Shown: one piece after another, positions 38,016 to 46,377 of the stretch
How the letters are laid out: each line of letters starts with the position of its first letter
Numbering within the stretch: position 1 is the first letter of the stretch
Origin: Vibrio marisflavi CECT 7928
GTDB lineage: Bacteria; Pseudomonadota; Gammaproteobacteria; Enterobacterales; Vibrionaceae
Direction: 5' to 3'
Assembly: GCF_921294215.1 (NCBI RefSeq)
Contig: NZ_CAKLDM010000002.1
Span: 1,240,001 to 1,304,000 of the forward strand
DNA: 64,000 bases
Translations under genes and position numbers: made by a program
Notes under the pieces: generated by a model
Seen by the model: the letters and a program-made list of their open reading frames with translations, nothing else
What the model was told of the DNA's origin: nothing
Databases searched by the model: none

Positions 38016-39230
38016 TTAACACTGTGTATCGAGCAGTCGATCATGAGCCAGCTTATTAGCTTTCACGACAGTCTTCTCTTCAATGGTTCGATGCAAGTAT
38101 GATGGCTGATTTCCATTCTGCTGCTGTTGGTTCTGTTGTGATTGACCAGAGTTATTTTGGGCGGAAACATCAACATGGACACTTCCTTGGGTGTTTTGGG
38201 CCAATTCATACTGCAACTGATGCAAATGCTGATGTAATGTGTTTTGTACTTGATGATTCGGTGCAATCACTTGCACTTGGGTATGCTGACTTGCAACCTG
38301 AATTTGTATCTGCAACTGCCCAAGCTCTGATGGGTGCAGACGCAATGTTGCTTTCTGCTGTTTATTCTGCAATTGCCAATTAAATTGTTGCTGAATGACC
38401 CGCTCCCAGCCACTTTGATTCAGGCTGAGTTTTTCCGGTTGAAGGATTGGTTTAGCAAGTTGCGCAGCTAAAGTTGGTGTATTCAACTGCTGACTAAGCT
38501 GGTGTGGTGACACTTGATTTGCCGATAGATTTACCAAACTATGCGAACCGTTATCACTCATCAACTTCGCTGGCTTTTTTTGTTCAGTTTGTGAATGAGT
38601 CACTTGGGCAACAGCAGATGTCTCAAATAGTGGAGTCGTATGAGTTGCAAGCTTGCGACTGGCACTTTTGCTACCTTCGACAGCTGTACTTGTATGCAGC
38701 TCCTTGGCTTCGGCTGCCAAAGGTTCAAATAGCTTGGACTCGTGAATTGCTTTGGAGCTCGTGCTAGTCCCATCCACCGTTGTATTGGTCACTTTCTTTT
38801 TCGCGTCACCGAGATTCAAATCAGCATTGATAAAGCTCGCAACTTTTTTGCTTGGCGCTGCAATATCGACACTTTTCACCAGCTTCAATGATGTTTTAGC
38901 GGGCTGTTTCTTAACCTCAGTGGAGCTAAATAAGTTCAGCGCTTGAAAGTTAACCTGACTTTCGACGCTCTCTTTTGAATTAGCTTTTTTATGATGCCCC
39001 TTTTTCTTCTCGGAGTCCGATTTACTCCGTGAAAGCTTAGAACTATTTTGGTTAGGACTTGCCTCATGTTTAGACAATGAGTTTGCTTCTGGCCTATCCG
39101 TGACTTCTTTATGCATAGAACAGAAGCTGAAGCTTCCCTCTCGATTTGAGTTTTTATTCGAGATTTCTTGTGGTGTTTTCTCCGACTGCGATTGCACCAG
39201 TGAAATTGAACTTGTACCCAATTGTGGCAT
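38016..39230 (-). CDS. lafE: Lateral flagellar hook-length control protein (FliK type)
   Basis: 404 residues: a long, hydrophilic, Ser/Lys/Gln-rich N-terminal part without fold (the ruler), then a C-terminal hook-length domain at about 280-350 with KATLRLHPSELGQLQIQIQV and HLHQLQYELAQNTQGSVHVDV, typical for FliK. A Gln/Asn-rich tail (QSQQNQQQQNGNQ) follows. It would measure hook length and switch export specificity through FlhB, whose gene ends this window. ATG start with GGTAGA upstream. Confidence 0.9.
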   Translation of the reverse strand: MPQLGTSSISLVQSQSEKTPQEISNKNSNREGSFSFCSMHKEVTDRPEANSLSKHEASPNQNSSKLSRSKSDSEKKKGHHKKANSKESVESQVNFQALNLFSSTEVKKQPAKTSLKLVKSVDIAAPSKKVASFINADLNLGDAKKKVTNTTVDGTSTSSKAIHESKLFEPLAAEAKELHTSTAVEGSKSASRKLATHTTPLFETSAVAQVTHSQTEQKKPAKLMSDNGSHSLVNLSANQVSPHQLSQQLNTPTLAAQLAKPILQPEKLSLNQSGWERVIQQQFNWQLQNKQQKATLRLHPSELGQLQIQIQVASQHTQVQVIAPNHQVQNTLHQHLHQLQYELAQNTQGSVHVDVSAQNNSGQSQQNQQQQNGNQPSYLHRTIEEKTVVKANKLAHDRLLDTQC

Positions 39231-39235
39231 CGTTT

Positions 39236-39523
39236 CTACCCTGTCACATCATGATAGGCAGAAACAACACTATGGGAAGAGCGCTGCTGCTTCATTTGAG
39301 CCAATAGTTGCTTTCGGTACTCTTTCATATCTTGTTCTCGCAAATGCAAGAATTGGGCAACTTGAGCTGCCACCTTCTCCGTTGCTTCATCTCTTTCAAT
39401 CGAAGAAATATCAAGCTGAGACAAGCGTTGGCAAAGCAGCTCAAATCGGTCTAAATTTTCATATTTCCAAGCTGCTTCAAGTGCTAACAACAACTTAGTA
39501 AGTTGACGGCTAGAGGTGTTCAT
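39236..39523 (-). CDS. lafD: Lateral flagellar FliT-like chaperone
   Basis: 95 residues, all-helical, Gln/Leu-rich (LLLALEAAWKYENLDRFELL and FLHLREQDMKEYRKQLLAQM), fitting FliT/LafD, which in related systems binds the cap protein FliD. Identification is by position after the FliS gene and size, because FliT proteins diverge. The ATG at 39523 overlaps the lafC stop (ATGA), so it is preferred to a TTG seven codons upstream. Confidence 0.75.
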   Translation of the reverse strand: MNTSSRQLTKLLLALEAAWKYENLDRFELLCQRLSQLDISSIERDEATEKVAAQVAQFLHLREQDMKEYRKQLLAQMKQQRSSHSVVSAYHDVTG

Positions 39524-39903
39524 GAGGCTAGCGCTTGCTCCCAAGTTTGCTTCAGTGGACCTATCAAAGAGATAACCTCTTCAAGTGGCGCTAAATCATT
39601 TTGGACACTCGCCCTCAATATATTGCCCATTGAAAACCGGTAAACTTGCTTACAATTCTCGAATAGCTCAAGATCTACTTCTGGATCCAGTGCATGTTCT
39701 AAAACCACAAGCATCTCCATACAGCGATCACTCTCTTTCACTTTCCCCTCGACACGTTCATATTCGATATGGGCTTTCAAGCGAATTAAACTATGGATCA
39801 ACTCCCGAGTTAACATCAGCATCAACTGTTGAGGTGATGCCACATTCACTTTGGCATCAATGGATGCTTCCTGATAAGCATGAAATGGATGATTATTTGA
39901 CAT
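39520..39903 (-). CDS. lafC: Lateral flagellar FliS-like flagellin chaperone
   Basis: 127 residues matching FliS: YQEASIDAKVNVASPQQLMLMLTRELIHSLIRLKAHIE at the N terminus (quoted here as two blocks: residues 10-29 and 30-47), then LVVLEHALDPEVDLELFENC. FliS binds the C terminus of flagellin in the cytoplasm to prevent premature polymerisation. Its presence implies a partner flagellin, yet none is encoded in the window. ATG start, 6 bases after lafB. Confidence 0.92.
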   Translation of the reverse strand: MSNNHPFHAYQEASIDAKVNVASPQQLMLMLTRELIHSLIRLKAHIEYERVEGKVKESDRCMEMLVVLEHALDPEVDLELFENCKQVYRFSMGNILRASVQNDLAPLEEVISLIGPLKQTWEQALAS

Positions 39904-39909
39904 AAATTT

Positions 39910-41307
39910 TTAACTACTGCTGTCTGAGGATGAGCTCAAAAATAGAGCTTTCATTAAAGTTTGAGCACTTTGCATTGATGCAATAACATTGTTCGCTTGT
40001 TGGAACCCGTTATACAAGGTCTGCGCGGTGGTCACCATGTCAGACTTTACTTTATATATCTGAGTCTGATACGAAGAGTCCTGTTGATTTAGTACTGTTA
40101 CTTGCGCCTGAATTCCAGTTTTTGAGGTTGTATCAGTGCTCTCCTTTAAAATCGTACTCAAATTGCCAACTAGAGTAGAAAGTGTCTTGCTGTAATCAGC
40201 AACAGTCGGGCCACTATAGTTTGCGCTTTGGGTACTATTCATCGTTTTTGTAAACTGAGAGCTATCAAATGACATCTGATCGCCCGATAAACTAAGCCCC
40301 AAGTTTGATAGTTCAAAATCTCGATCAGAAGTAACCTGGTCAAGTAATCCTGTCAGCTGTTTGTGGGCTGATAAAGCCGTTTGATCATCCGATAATGGAC
40401 CAGCAGACGTACTGGATGAACTATCACTGCTACTGGTGGCTGTACCAGACTTTACGTAAGGTGCATAGGTGGTCATTAGCGTGTTATAGGCGGATACAAA
40501 GCTTTGGATATTCGCTTCTAAAGTACTCGTGCTCACAGTGCCGCTAATCGTCGCTGGTGCATTTGAGGCTGTGGTCGAATTCAGAGTCAGAGTAACACCG
40601 GAAACGGTAATTTTGTTGCTTGAAAAGCTTTGCGGCTTTGCATTAGAACCACTACCTATCGTCACAATGGCATCCTGAGCTGTTTGAGCTGTGGTTAGGT
40701 TACTCATCAAACTAGTTACGCTGCTGTCACCAGTTGCAGACACCGTGAAACTAGCGCTTTTACCTATGTTGTCACCTTGGATAATCAACTTCTGCTGTCC
40801 ACCACTTACGGTCATGACCGAAGCTTTGACCCCAGCACCAGCAGCGTTGATATCTTTCGCAATATCTTGCATGGAACTTTTAGCCGCGACTTTGATTGAG
40901 GTTTTCGTACCATTAACGTCCACAGTAATCGTTGAGGAAGATGAAGTTTGCGTAGTACTACTCCAGCCGGAAGAAATATCCTCCTGAGACGATGCTAGCT
41001 GGCTCACTCCAATTGTCATACTGCTAGTAAAAGCTGACGTGGCGCCCGAGCTAATATCAGCGGTAATTGCTGACGATGAGCTGGTCACTTTGTTGGTGTC
41101 GTTCGAAGTAATCTTGGCCAATGCAGCTTCAGCCGCTTTCATCGCAGCAACTATTTTGCTGTAAGCAGAAATATCGGTTTGAGTATTGTAATCTTCCGTC
41201 TGTAGATTCTTTAGCTGAGATTGATATTCTGCTGTTGCTATGCTTTGTGCAAAAGATTGATTTAAGGTAATCCCGTTAATGCTCACCGCGCTACCGACAC
41301 CGCTCAT
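39910..41307 (-). CDS. lafB: Lateral flagellar filament cap protein (FliD type)
   Basis: About 465 residues. N-terminal FliD domain with VSINGITLNQSFAQSIATAE and coiled coil, a Ser/Thr-rich variable middle, a flagellin-IN-like segment (NGTKTSIKVAAKSSMQDIAK), the FliD C-terminal domain (LGLSLSGDQMSFDSSQF) and a C-terminal coiled coil. It caps the filament and helps flagellin fold. I start at ATG 41307, which has GGAGGA upstream; the open frame extends six codons to a TTG, but that would leave almost no leader after the sigma-54-like promoter. In V. parahaemolyticus lafA precedes this gene; here it does not. Confidence 0.94.
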   Translation of the reverse strand: MSGVGSAVSINGITLNQSFAQSIATAEYQSQLKNLQTEDYNTQTDISAYSKIVAAMKAAEAALAKITSNDTNKVTSSSSAITADISSGATSAFTSSMTIGVSQLASSQEDISSGWSSTTQTSSSSTITVDVNGTKTSIKVAAKSSMQDIAKDINAAGAGVKASVMTVSGGQQKLIIQGDNIGKSASFTVSATGDSSVTSLMSNLTTAQTAQDAIVTIGSGSNAKPQSFSSNKITVSGVTLTLNSTTASNAPATISGTVSTSTLEANIQSFVSAYNTLMTTYAPYVKSGTATSSSDSSSSTSAGPLSDDQTALSAHKQLTGLLDQVTSDRDFELSNLGLSLSGDQMSFDSSQFTKTMNSTQSANYSGPTVADYSKTLSTLVGNLSTILKESTDTTSKTGIQAQVTVLNQQDSSYQTQIYKVKSDMVTTAQTLYNGFQQANNVIASMQSAQTLMKALFLSSSSDSSS

Positions 41308-41341
41308 CACTTCCTCCAGACCCAATAGGCTTTAAATAATT

Positions 41342-41357
41342 AGCATAATTCATGCCA
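41342..41357 (-). promoter_or_regulatory. Sigma-54-like promoter of lafB operon
   Basis: On the minus strand TGGCATGAATTATGCT, with GG and GC elements exactly 10 bases apart; the consensus is TGGCAC-N5-TTGCW. Predicted start of transcription near 41331 leaves a 24-base leader with GGAGGA before the lafB ATG. Confidence 0.65.
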
Positions 41358-41541
41358 TTTAAATTCATATATTTTACAAAGACTTAGATTACACCCAAGC
41401 AGAACTTACCTGTATACGGAAGTTCAGGCGGAAATCAAGATTGTCTTAATGGAAATCCCCTTATGTAAATTCGACCCAGAGCTAACATTGTTTAGGGAGA
41501 ATTCAATATCAAACATAAAAACGTTTACCTATTACATCTGG

Positions 41542-42555
41542 CTACCGTCCAAGCAGTACTGAAAGCTGGCTGCGAGAGAAGTTACATTGAGCCAGCACAG
41601 ATTTGGTCGAACTGGACCCAGTTACGGGAAACAATGTTAGCTCTGAAAGCGATAAGGGCTTTTGTTTACTTAGCTGAGAGGACATGACCTGCTTGAGTTG
41701 TTGAACCTGTTTATGGGCGATAGTTAACCTTTTCCCCGCCATAGCCAGTGAAAGCTGGACATGCTTGGTATTTTGTAACTGCTCCAAGGGCATATTTTCT
41801 AAAGAATCTGGTTCTGCGCTGTTAATTTGCACCGAGTTTTGAGAAAAGAGTTCACTTTTACCGACTATAGACAAATTGTGTTTCAGATTGTCCAGTTGAT
41901 GACCACTCGTTTTAAAGATCAACTCTCCTCGACTGTGACGAACTTGGATTCCCATAGCTGCCAACTGTAAATTTAGCTGAGTAGCAACCCTCTTGGGTGA
42001 GCTGTGAGCTTCAATTGTTATCAGCTGAGATTGAGACTTCTGTTTGCCTAGTTGAAAGAGATGTCGACTTTTTTGGCTCACTCCACTCGCGTTCATTCCG
42101 GATATCTGAAACTGGTAATGCTGCACAACCCCTGCGCTGGGCAGGTTAAGCGACAGCTTACTGTCCAATAGCGGTTGCCCAGAATAGGATTGAAGGCTTC
42201 GAACTTGGGCGAGCTTGCTTTGTAGTCGCTGAAGTGAATCGGTATCCGTTGCTCGACTTCTCAGTTGCAAAGCCAGTTGTTTCAGTACTTTTTGACTGTT
42301 TGAAATGGCGTACTCGGCCAACTGTTGGTCGCCAAACTTCCGGCTCGTCGATAGCAGCTGATAGCTTTGCTGGCGCTCTCGGGTAAGTATTCCATTTCTG
42401 GTATGTTGCGTGAGGTTGATGAATGCAGAAGTTGCATTCGATTTTGGCAGCGAGGTTGACGCATCAACAGCATTGTTGGTCCGGCCCAATAACGAAGAAC
42501 GTTGTTTTGGCAGGACCGTCGTAGTATTTGAAGCTGGTGTAACGCTACTGTTCAT
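41542..42555 (-). CDS. lafW: LafW-like lateral hook-associated protein (putative)
   Basis: 337 residues, hydrophilic and Ser/Gln-rich, no signal peptide or membrane helix. A segment near 180-225 (TIEAHSSPKRVATQLNLQLA, then GIQVRHSRGELIFKTS) resembles the flagellin hook IN motif found in FliD and flagellins; helices at both ends (LRSRATDTDSLQRLQSKLAQ; LAMAGKRLTIAHKQVQQLKQ) could assemble into an axial structure. It follows lfgL by 2 bases, the place where Aeromonas lateral loci carry lafW. I assign it on context and this motif. It is not a normal flagellin: the conserved N- and C-terminal flagellin helices are not recognisable. Confidence 0.5.
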   Translation of the reverse strand: MNSSVTPASNTTTVLPKQRSSLLGRTNNAVDASTSLPKSNATSAFINLTQHTRNGILTRERQQSYQLLSTSRKFGDQQLAEYAISNSQKVLKQLALQLRSRATDTDSLQRLQSKLAQVRSLQSYSGQPLLDSKLSLNLPSAGVVQHYQFQISGMNASGVSQKSRHLFQLGKQKSQSQLITIEAHSSPKRVATQLNLQLAAMGIQVRHSRGELIFKTSGHQLDNLKHNLSIVGKSELFSQNSVQINSAEPDSLENMPLEQLQNTKHVQLSLAMAGKRLTIAHKQVQQLKQVMSSQLSKQKPLSLSELTLFPVTGSSSTKSVLAQCNFSRSQLSVLLGR

Positions 42556-42557
42556 AA

Positions 42558-43487
42558 CTAGGTGTTAATGTACTTCATTAAGCCCATTCCAGTGGTTTGC
42601 GCTATTTTGACAAAGGCTTGGCTCGACATCTGAATTGCAGATTGGTACTTCTGGATAGAGACGGCAGCTGATGCCATATCGACGTTGGTAAACTGTGCCG
42701 CCATCTTTTTATTAGATGTTTGAATTTGGCTGTTGGTCTTACTTACCGCCTTAATATTCTCAACGGTATCACCAATTTTACTGCTGGCTAAGCCGATATT
42801 CTCAATTGCCGTCGAGCTTGTTTTTATGGCGGAAGAGATTTGATTAGATGTAACCGATTTACCAGCTGCTACAGAATTCGCTAAACGAGCCAACTCGTTC
42901 AATGCTGTGAGTTGGCCTGTACTCGATACCGAAAATACGTGGCTCAACGGCACATTTCCACCAACCAACAAACAGCTCCCAATACTTACCTGACGAACTT
43001 TGCCATCACCTTGATAATTATATGTGCCGTCGGAATTTTCGACGATTGCTGCTTTGCTTGTTTGAGAACCACTAAAGGTATAAGAACCTTCCGGGCTTTT
43101 CCCATTCAGGCCCGCTACTACCTGCTTAAGCTCACTTTTAATAGACTGAGCAATGGCTTTTTTGTCACTTGCAGAAAGCGTGTTATTTTGCAATTTAATC
43201 AAGTTTTGCTTAATTGACTGCAAAGTCGTTGAACTACTGTTTAACGTCTGCATCTGAGAATTTAAATTATTTGTAAGTGCCGTAACGTTGCTCGAATAAG
43301 TATCTTGTTGGCTGATTTGATTGTTGATCAACATCAGCTGACTGTATTGAGAAGGTGCGCTAGCAGGAGTGATTATCGCATTGTTGCTAACCATCTCCTC
43401 GTTTACTTCATTTAATTTAACGGACATAGTATTTATGCCCTGTAAAAACTCACTATAGGTAATAAAGTTTGTAATCGAATTAGTCAT
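42558..43487 (-). CDS. lfgL: Lateral flagellar hook-filament junction protein FlgL type
   Basis: 309 residues. N-terminal helix region (LQGINTMSVKLNEVNEEMVSN), a FlgL-type core with LNGKSPEGSYTFSGSQTSK, and a C-terminal helix FTNVDMASAAVSIQKYQSAIQ-type block (last 50 residues) as in flagellin/HAP3. It joins hook and filament with FlgK. ATG start, 9 bases after lfgK, so both probably use the sigma-28-like promoter before lfgK. Confidence 0.93.
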   Translation of the reverse strand: MTNSITNFITYSEFLQGINTMSVKLNEVNEEMVSNNAIITPASAPSQYSQLMLINNQISQQDTYSSNVTALTNNLNSQMQTLNSSSTTLQSIKQNLIKLQNNTLSASDKKAIAQSIKSELKQVVAGLNGKSPEGSYTFSGSQTSKAAIVENSDGTYNYQGDGKVRQVSIGSCLLVGGNVPLSHVFSVSSTGQLTALNELARLANSVAAGKSVTSNQISSAIKTSSTAIENIGLASSKIGDTVENIKAVSKTNSQIQTSNKKMAAQFTNVDMASAAVSIQKYQSAIQMSSQAFVKIAQTTGMGLMKYINT

Positions 43488-43496
43488 ATTCGCCTC

Positions 43497-44846
43497 TTAG
43501 CTCGTCATATTCAGTAGAGCATTGAAGATAGTGCTAGCGGTAGACAGCACCTTCGCATTCGCCTGATAGGCTTGGGTATAGCGCAATAAATTCGCTGATT
43601 GGGTGCCCATATTTACACCACTAACAGATTGCTGATGAGCATTTGCCGAAGCTAATAAGCTACTTGCCGTTGACACCTGAGACTTCACCGTTGCAGTAGC
43701 ATTCGCATTCTGGTTGACCACACTGGAATAAAACCCGCTAAAGCTACTCCCTGAAAGTGCTGAAAAGGATTGAGAGTTCAGCGCAATCATCTTATTTAGA
43801 TTGCTCCCATCACCAGGTCCAGATCCAGAAGCGGCAAATGCCAGTATAGCTGGGTCAGTTATCGCAACTTTTAGGCTCCCTGCTGGATCGTTTGCGTTAT
43901 AACTAAACAGGGCTGTTCCAGGATTACCATTTTTATCTGAACCTTGAGACTGGAGCTTGTTGAAGCTATCAGCAAACTGCTTCGCAAGTGAATTTATTTT
44001 GCCTTTCAGGTTCTGTAAGGTTTTTAGGTTGACATTGATTAAGGCACCCAGAGTGCTATCTTTGGTCAAGTTCAAGCTGGATTCATGACCACCCGCAACT
44101 AGATCGACTCCGGGAATCCCACTCGCTCCAGTGGTTAACTTTAGCTGACTTGCCATTGAGCCAGTAATCAAAGCGTTACCATTGCTCAGCATGACATTGA
44201 CACTTCCATTTGGCTGCTGAAGCGTTTTAACACTTAAGCTTTTTGACAAGGTTTTCAAATCGCCCTCACGTTGATCTATGAGTGAGTTAACGTTCTGGCC
44301 TGTCGCTTTCCCGGCGACTATTTGCTTATTCAGCTTAGCGATTTGAGTCAATAACTGGTTTGTTTGTGGAATGGTACTTTGTAGCTGCTGCTTAACGTTA
44401 TCAGTCCATTTATTAATTTGGGAGCTGGCTGTATTGAACAGGTTCGCTAGCTGTGTGGCTTGGCTCAAAACCGACTGGCGATAACTGCTGCTAGATGGAT
44501 CTGCCTGAGCTTTTGTCAGAGACGAGAAAAAACTCTGAATTCCAGTATTGATAGACGTGCCGTTACTACCTAAATAGGTATCAATATTACTTAGGCAAGT
44601 GTACTGAGTATTGTACCCAGCTAATTCACCTGTTTGACTCCGTACTTGTTGATTCGCCCAAGAATCACTATAGCGGACAAACCCATTAACCTTAACGCCA
44701 CCACCAGAATCGACTCCTACAGAAGAGACGCTTACCCCTTCTCGAAAGTAATTTTCGTTCGGTTCATTGGATATGTTTTGCGACGTTATATCGAGCCAAG
44801 CTTTTGCTGCGTCAGCACCGCTTTCGGCAATGTTGATAATGTTCAT
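43497..44846 (-). CDS. lfgK: Lateral flagellar hook-associated protein FlgK type
   Basis: 449 residues, somewhat short for FlgK. N terminus NIAESGADAAKAWLDITSQN has the HAP1 helix pattern; C terminus VNMGTQSANLLRYTQAYQAN followed by AKVLSTASTIFNALLNM is the classic rod/hook axial end. It forms the first hook-filament junction zone. ATG start. A strong sigma-28-like promoter begins 36 bases upstream, overlapping the end of lfgJ. Confidence 0.94.
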   Translation of the reverse strand: MNIINIAESGADAAKAWLDITSQNISNEPNENYFREGVSVSSVGVDSGGGVKVNGFVRYSDSWANQQVRSQTGELAGYNTQYTCLSNIDTYLGSNGTSINTGIQSFFSSLTKAQADPSSSSYRQSVLSQATQLANLFNTASSQINKWTDNVKQQLQSTIPQTNQLLTQIAKLNKQIVAGKATGQNVNSLIDQREGDLKTLSKSLSVKTLQQPNGSVNVMLSNGNALITGSMASQLKLTTGASGIPGVDLVAGGHESSLNLTKDSTLGALINVNLKTLQNLKGKINSLAKQFADSFNKLQSQGSDKNGNPGTALFSYNANDPAGSLKVAITDPAILAFAASGSGPGDGSNLNKMIALNSQSFSALSGSSFSGFYSSVVNQNANATATVKSQVSTASSLLASANAHQQSVSGVNMGTQSANLLRYTQAYQANAKVLSTASTIFNALLNMTS

Positions 44847-44881
44847 ACTTACCTAATCCACCCAGACCTCAGTTTCAAATA

Positions 44882-44908
44882 CATTCGGCCCAATCAAGAG
44901 ATTGTTTA
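44882..44908 (-). promoter_or_regulatory. Sigma-28 (LafS)-type promoter of lfgK
   Basis: Minus strand TAAA (44908-44905), a 15-base spacer, then GCCGAATG (44889-44882). The consensus is TAAA-N15-GCCGATAA; match is full at -35 and 6 of 8 at -10. It overlaps the lfgJ stop codon and lies 36 bases before the lfgK ATG. Confidence 0.8.
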
Positions 44909-45265
44909 TACTTTATTTTTGCTATTTCCATTTACGAAATCGCCAGTTCGGACAACCTTGGACACGTCACCACCTAACTGCTTAACGAGCATTTCTGATA
45001 GGCCTAAACCATGTTGTTGGCTCATTTCAAAAGCCAACTGATTGTCATACATACCTTGATAGAGCTGCTGATTCTGGCTGGAGAACATGCTTCCTTTCTC
45101 CAGAGTCTCATTGGTTTTCTGCATACTCTTTAGCATCATTTGCAAAAACAAGGCTTCAAACTGATCGGAAGCTCCATCCAGAGCCTGACTATTTTTTCCT
45201 TGTCCCTCCATGTTTTGTAACTCGGAGGTATCAAAGTAGGCCTGATTGTTAAAGTTAATCGTCAT
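44906..45265 (-). CDS. lfgJ: Lateral flagellar rod-capping protein FlgJ, short form
   Basis: 119 residues containing only the N-terminal rod-binding domain (ASDQFEALFLQMMLKSMQKT and QLYQGMYDNQLAFEMSQQHG). The C-terminal glucosaminidase domain of about 180 residues found in enterobacterial and polar Vibrio FlgJ is missing. Short FlgJ proteins occur in several systems and rely on a separate peptidoglycan hydrolase; none is seen in this window. ATG start, 4 bases after lfgI. Confidence 0.9.
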   Translation of the reverse strand: MTINFNNQAYFDTSELQNMEGQGKNSQALDGASDQFEALFLQMMLKSMQKTNETLEKGSMFSSQNQQLYQGMYDNQLAFEMSQQHGLGLSEMLVKQLGGDVSKVVRTGDFVNGNSKNKV

Positions 45266-45269
45266 AGTA

Positions 45270-46370
45270 TTAAATCACTTTCAGCTGAGCTTCTAAGGCA
45301 CCCGCTTTTTTCAGAGCCTCAAGAATGGCCATTAAATCTGTCGTAGAAGCCCCAACGCTATTAAGGGCCGCTACTACTTTCGCTAATGTGGCTCCAGCAG
45401 GAAGTAGGAATACATGCGTTGGATTATTTCCTTTAATTTTGACCTTAGATTCTGGTGTAACCACAGTTCTACCACCTTTGTTAAAAGGTGGCGGTTGGCT
45501 AACGTTATATTTCTCGCTGATCTGAACAACCAAGTTACCGTGGGCGACGGCGGCTTGACGTAGTTTCACGTCTCCCCCCATAACCACAGTACCAGTACGA
45601 GCATCGATAACAACGATTGCTGGTGGATCTCCTGCCTGCACATTTAGTTGCTCTAACATAGCCATAAACGTCACCCTTTGATCAGAATTTAGAGGGACTT
45701 TTACTTTGACTGAACGTTCATTAAGCGCTTCCGCTTCACTCGAACCAAATACACCATTGATGGCCCGTTCGATATTTCTAGCGGTGACGAAACTTGGATC
45801 ACGTAAACTTAATAGCAACGTGCGAGATTTAGATAATCCAGAAGGTACGGTGCGTTCAACTGTCGCTCCACCAGGTATTCGGCCTACAGTTGGTAAATTG
45901 ATTGTTATGCCCGTTCCAGTCCTACCCTGTGCTTTAACGCCACCAACAATCAGATTGCCTTGCGCTACCGCATAAATATTTCCGTCCATGCCTTTCATTG
46001 GTGTCATTAACAGCGTGCCACCTTTTAAGCTTGATGCGTCACCAATGGAGGAAACCGTTACATCAATAGTTTGACCCGGCTGCATATTAGCAGGCAAACT
46101 GGCAGTAACTGACACTGCCGCGACGTTACGTAGATCAACTCGACCGTCAGACTGAACTCCAAATTGGTCGAGCATATTTTTAATCGACTGTGAAGTGAAA
46201 GGAGTTTGACTGGTACGGTCACCTGAGCCATCCAGGCCGACAACGAGTCCATATCCAACTAGTTTATTGCTACGGATCCCCTGAATATTCACAAGATTCA
46301 GCAGCCTTTCAGCATGTGCTGTTTGCCCAAGCAGCAAACAGAACAATATCAAAAATGAACGTAATTTCAT
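45270..46370 (-). CDS. lfgI: Lateral flagellar P-ring protein FlgI type
   Basis: 366 residues with a signal peptide ending at AHA (18-20), then RLLNLVNIQGIRSNKLVGYG and LVVGLDGSGDRTSQTPFTSQ, the hallmark of FlgI. Periplasmic; forms the P ring around the rod with help from LfgA. ATG start, 7 bases after lfgH. Full length for the family. Confidence 0.97.
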   Translation of the reverse strand: MKLRSFLILFCLLLGQTAHAERLLNLVNIQGIRSNKLVGYGLVVGLDGSGDRTSQTPFTSQSIKNMLDQFGVQSDGRVDLRNVAAVSVTASLPANMQPGQTIDVTVSSIGDASSLKGGTLLMTPMKGMDGNIYAVAQGNLIVGGVKAQGRTGTGITINLPTVGRIPGGATVERTVPSGLSKSRTLLLSLRDPSFVTARNIERAINGVFGSSEAEALNERSVKVKVPLNSDQRVTFMAMLEQLNVQAGDPPAIVVIDARTGTVVMGGDVKLRQAAVAHGNLVVQISEKYNVSQPPPFNKGGRTVVTPESKVKIKGNNPTHVFLLPAGATLAKVVAALNSVGASTTDLMAILEALKKAGALEAQLKVI

Positions 46371-46377
46371 TACTACC

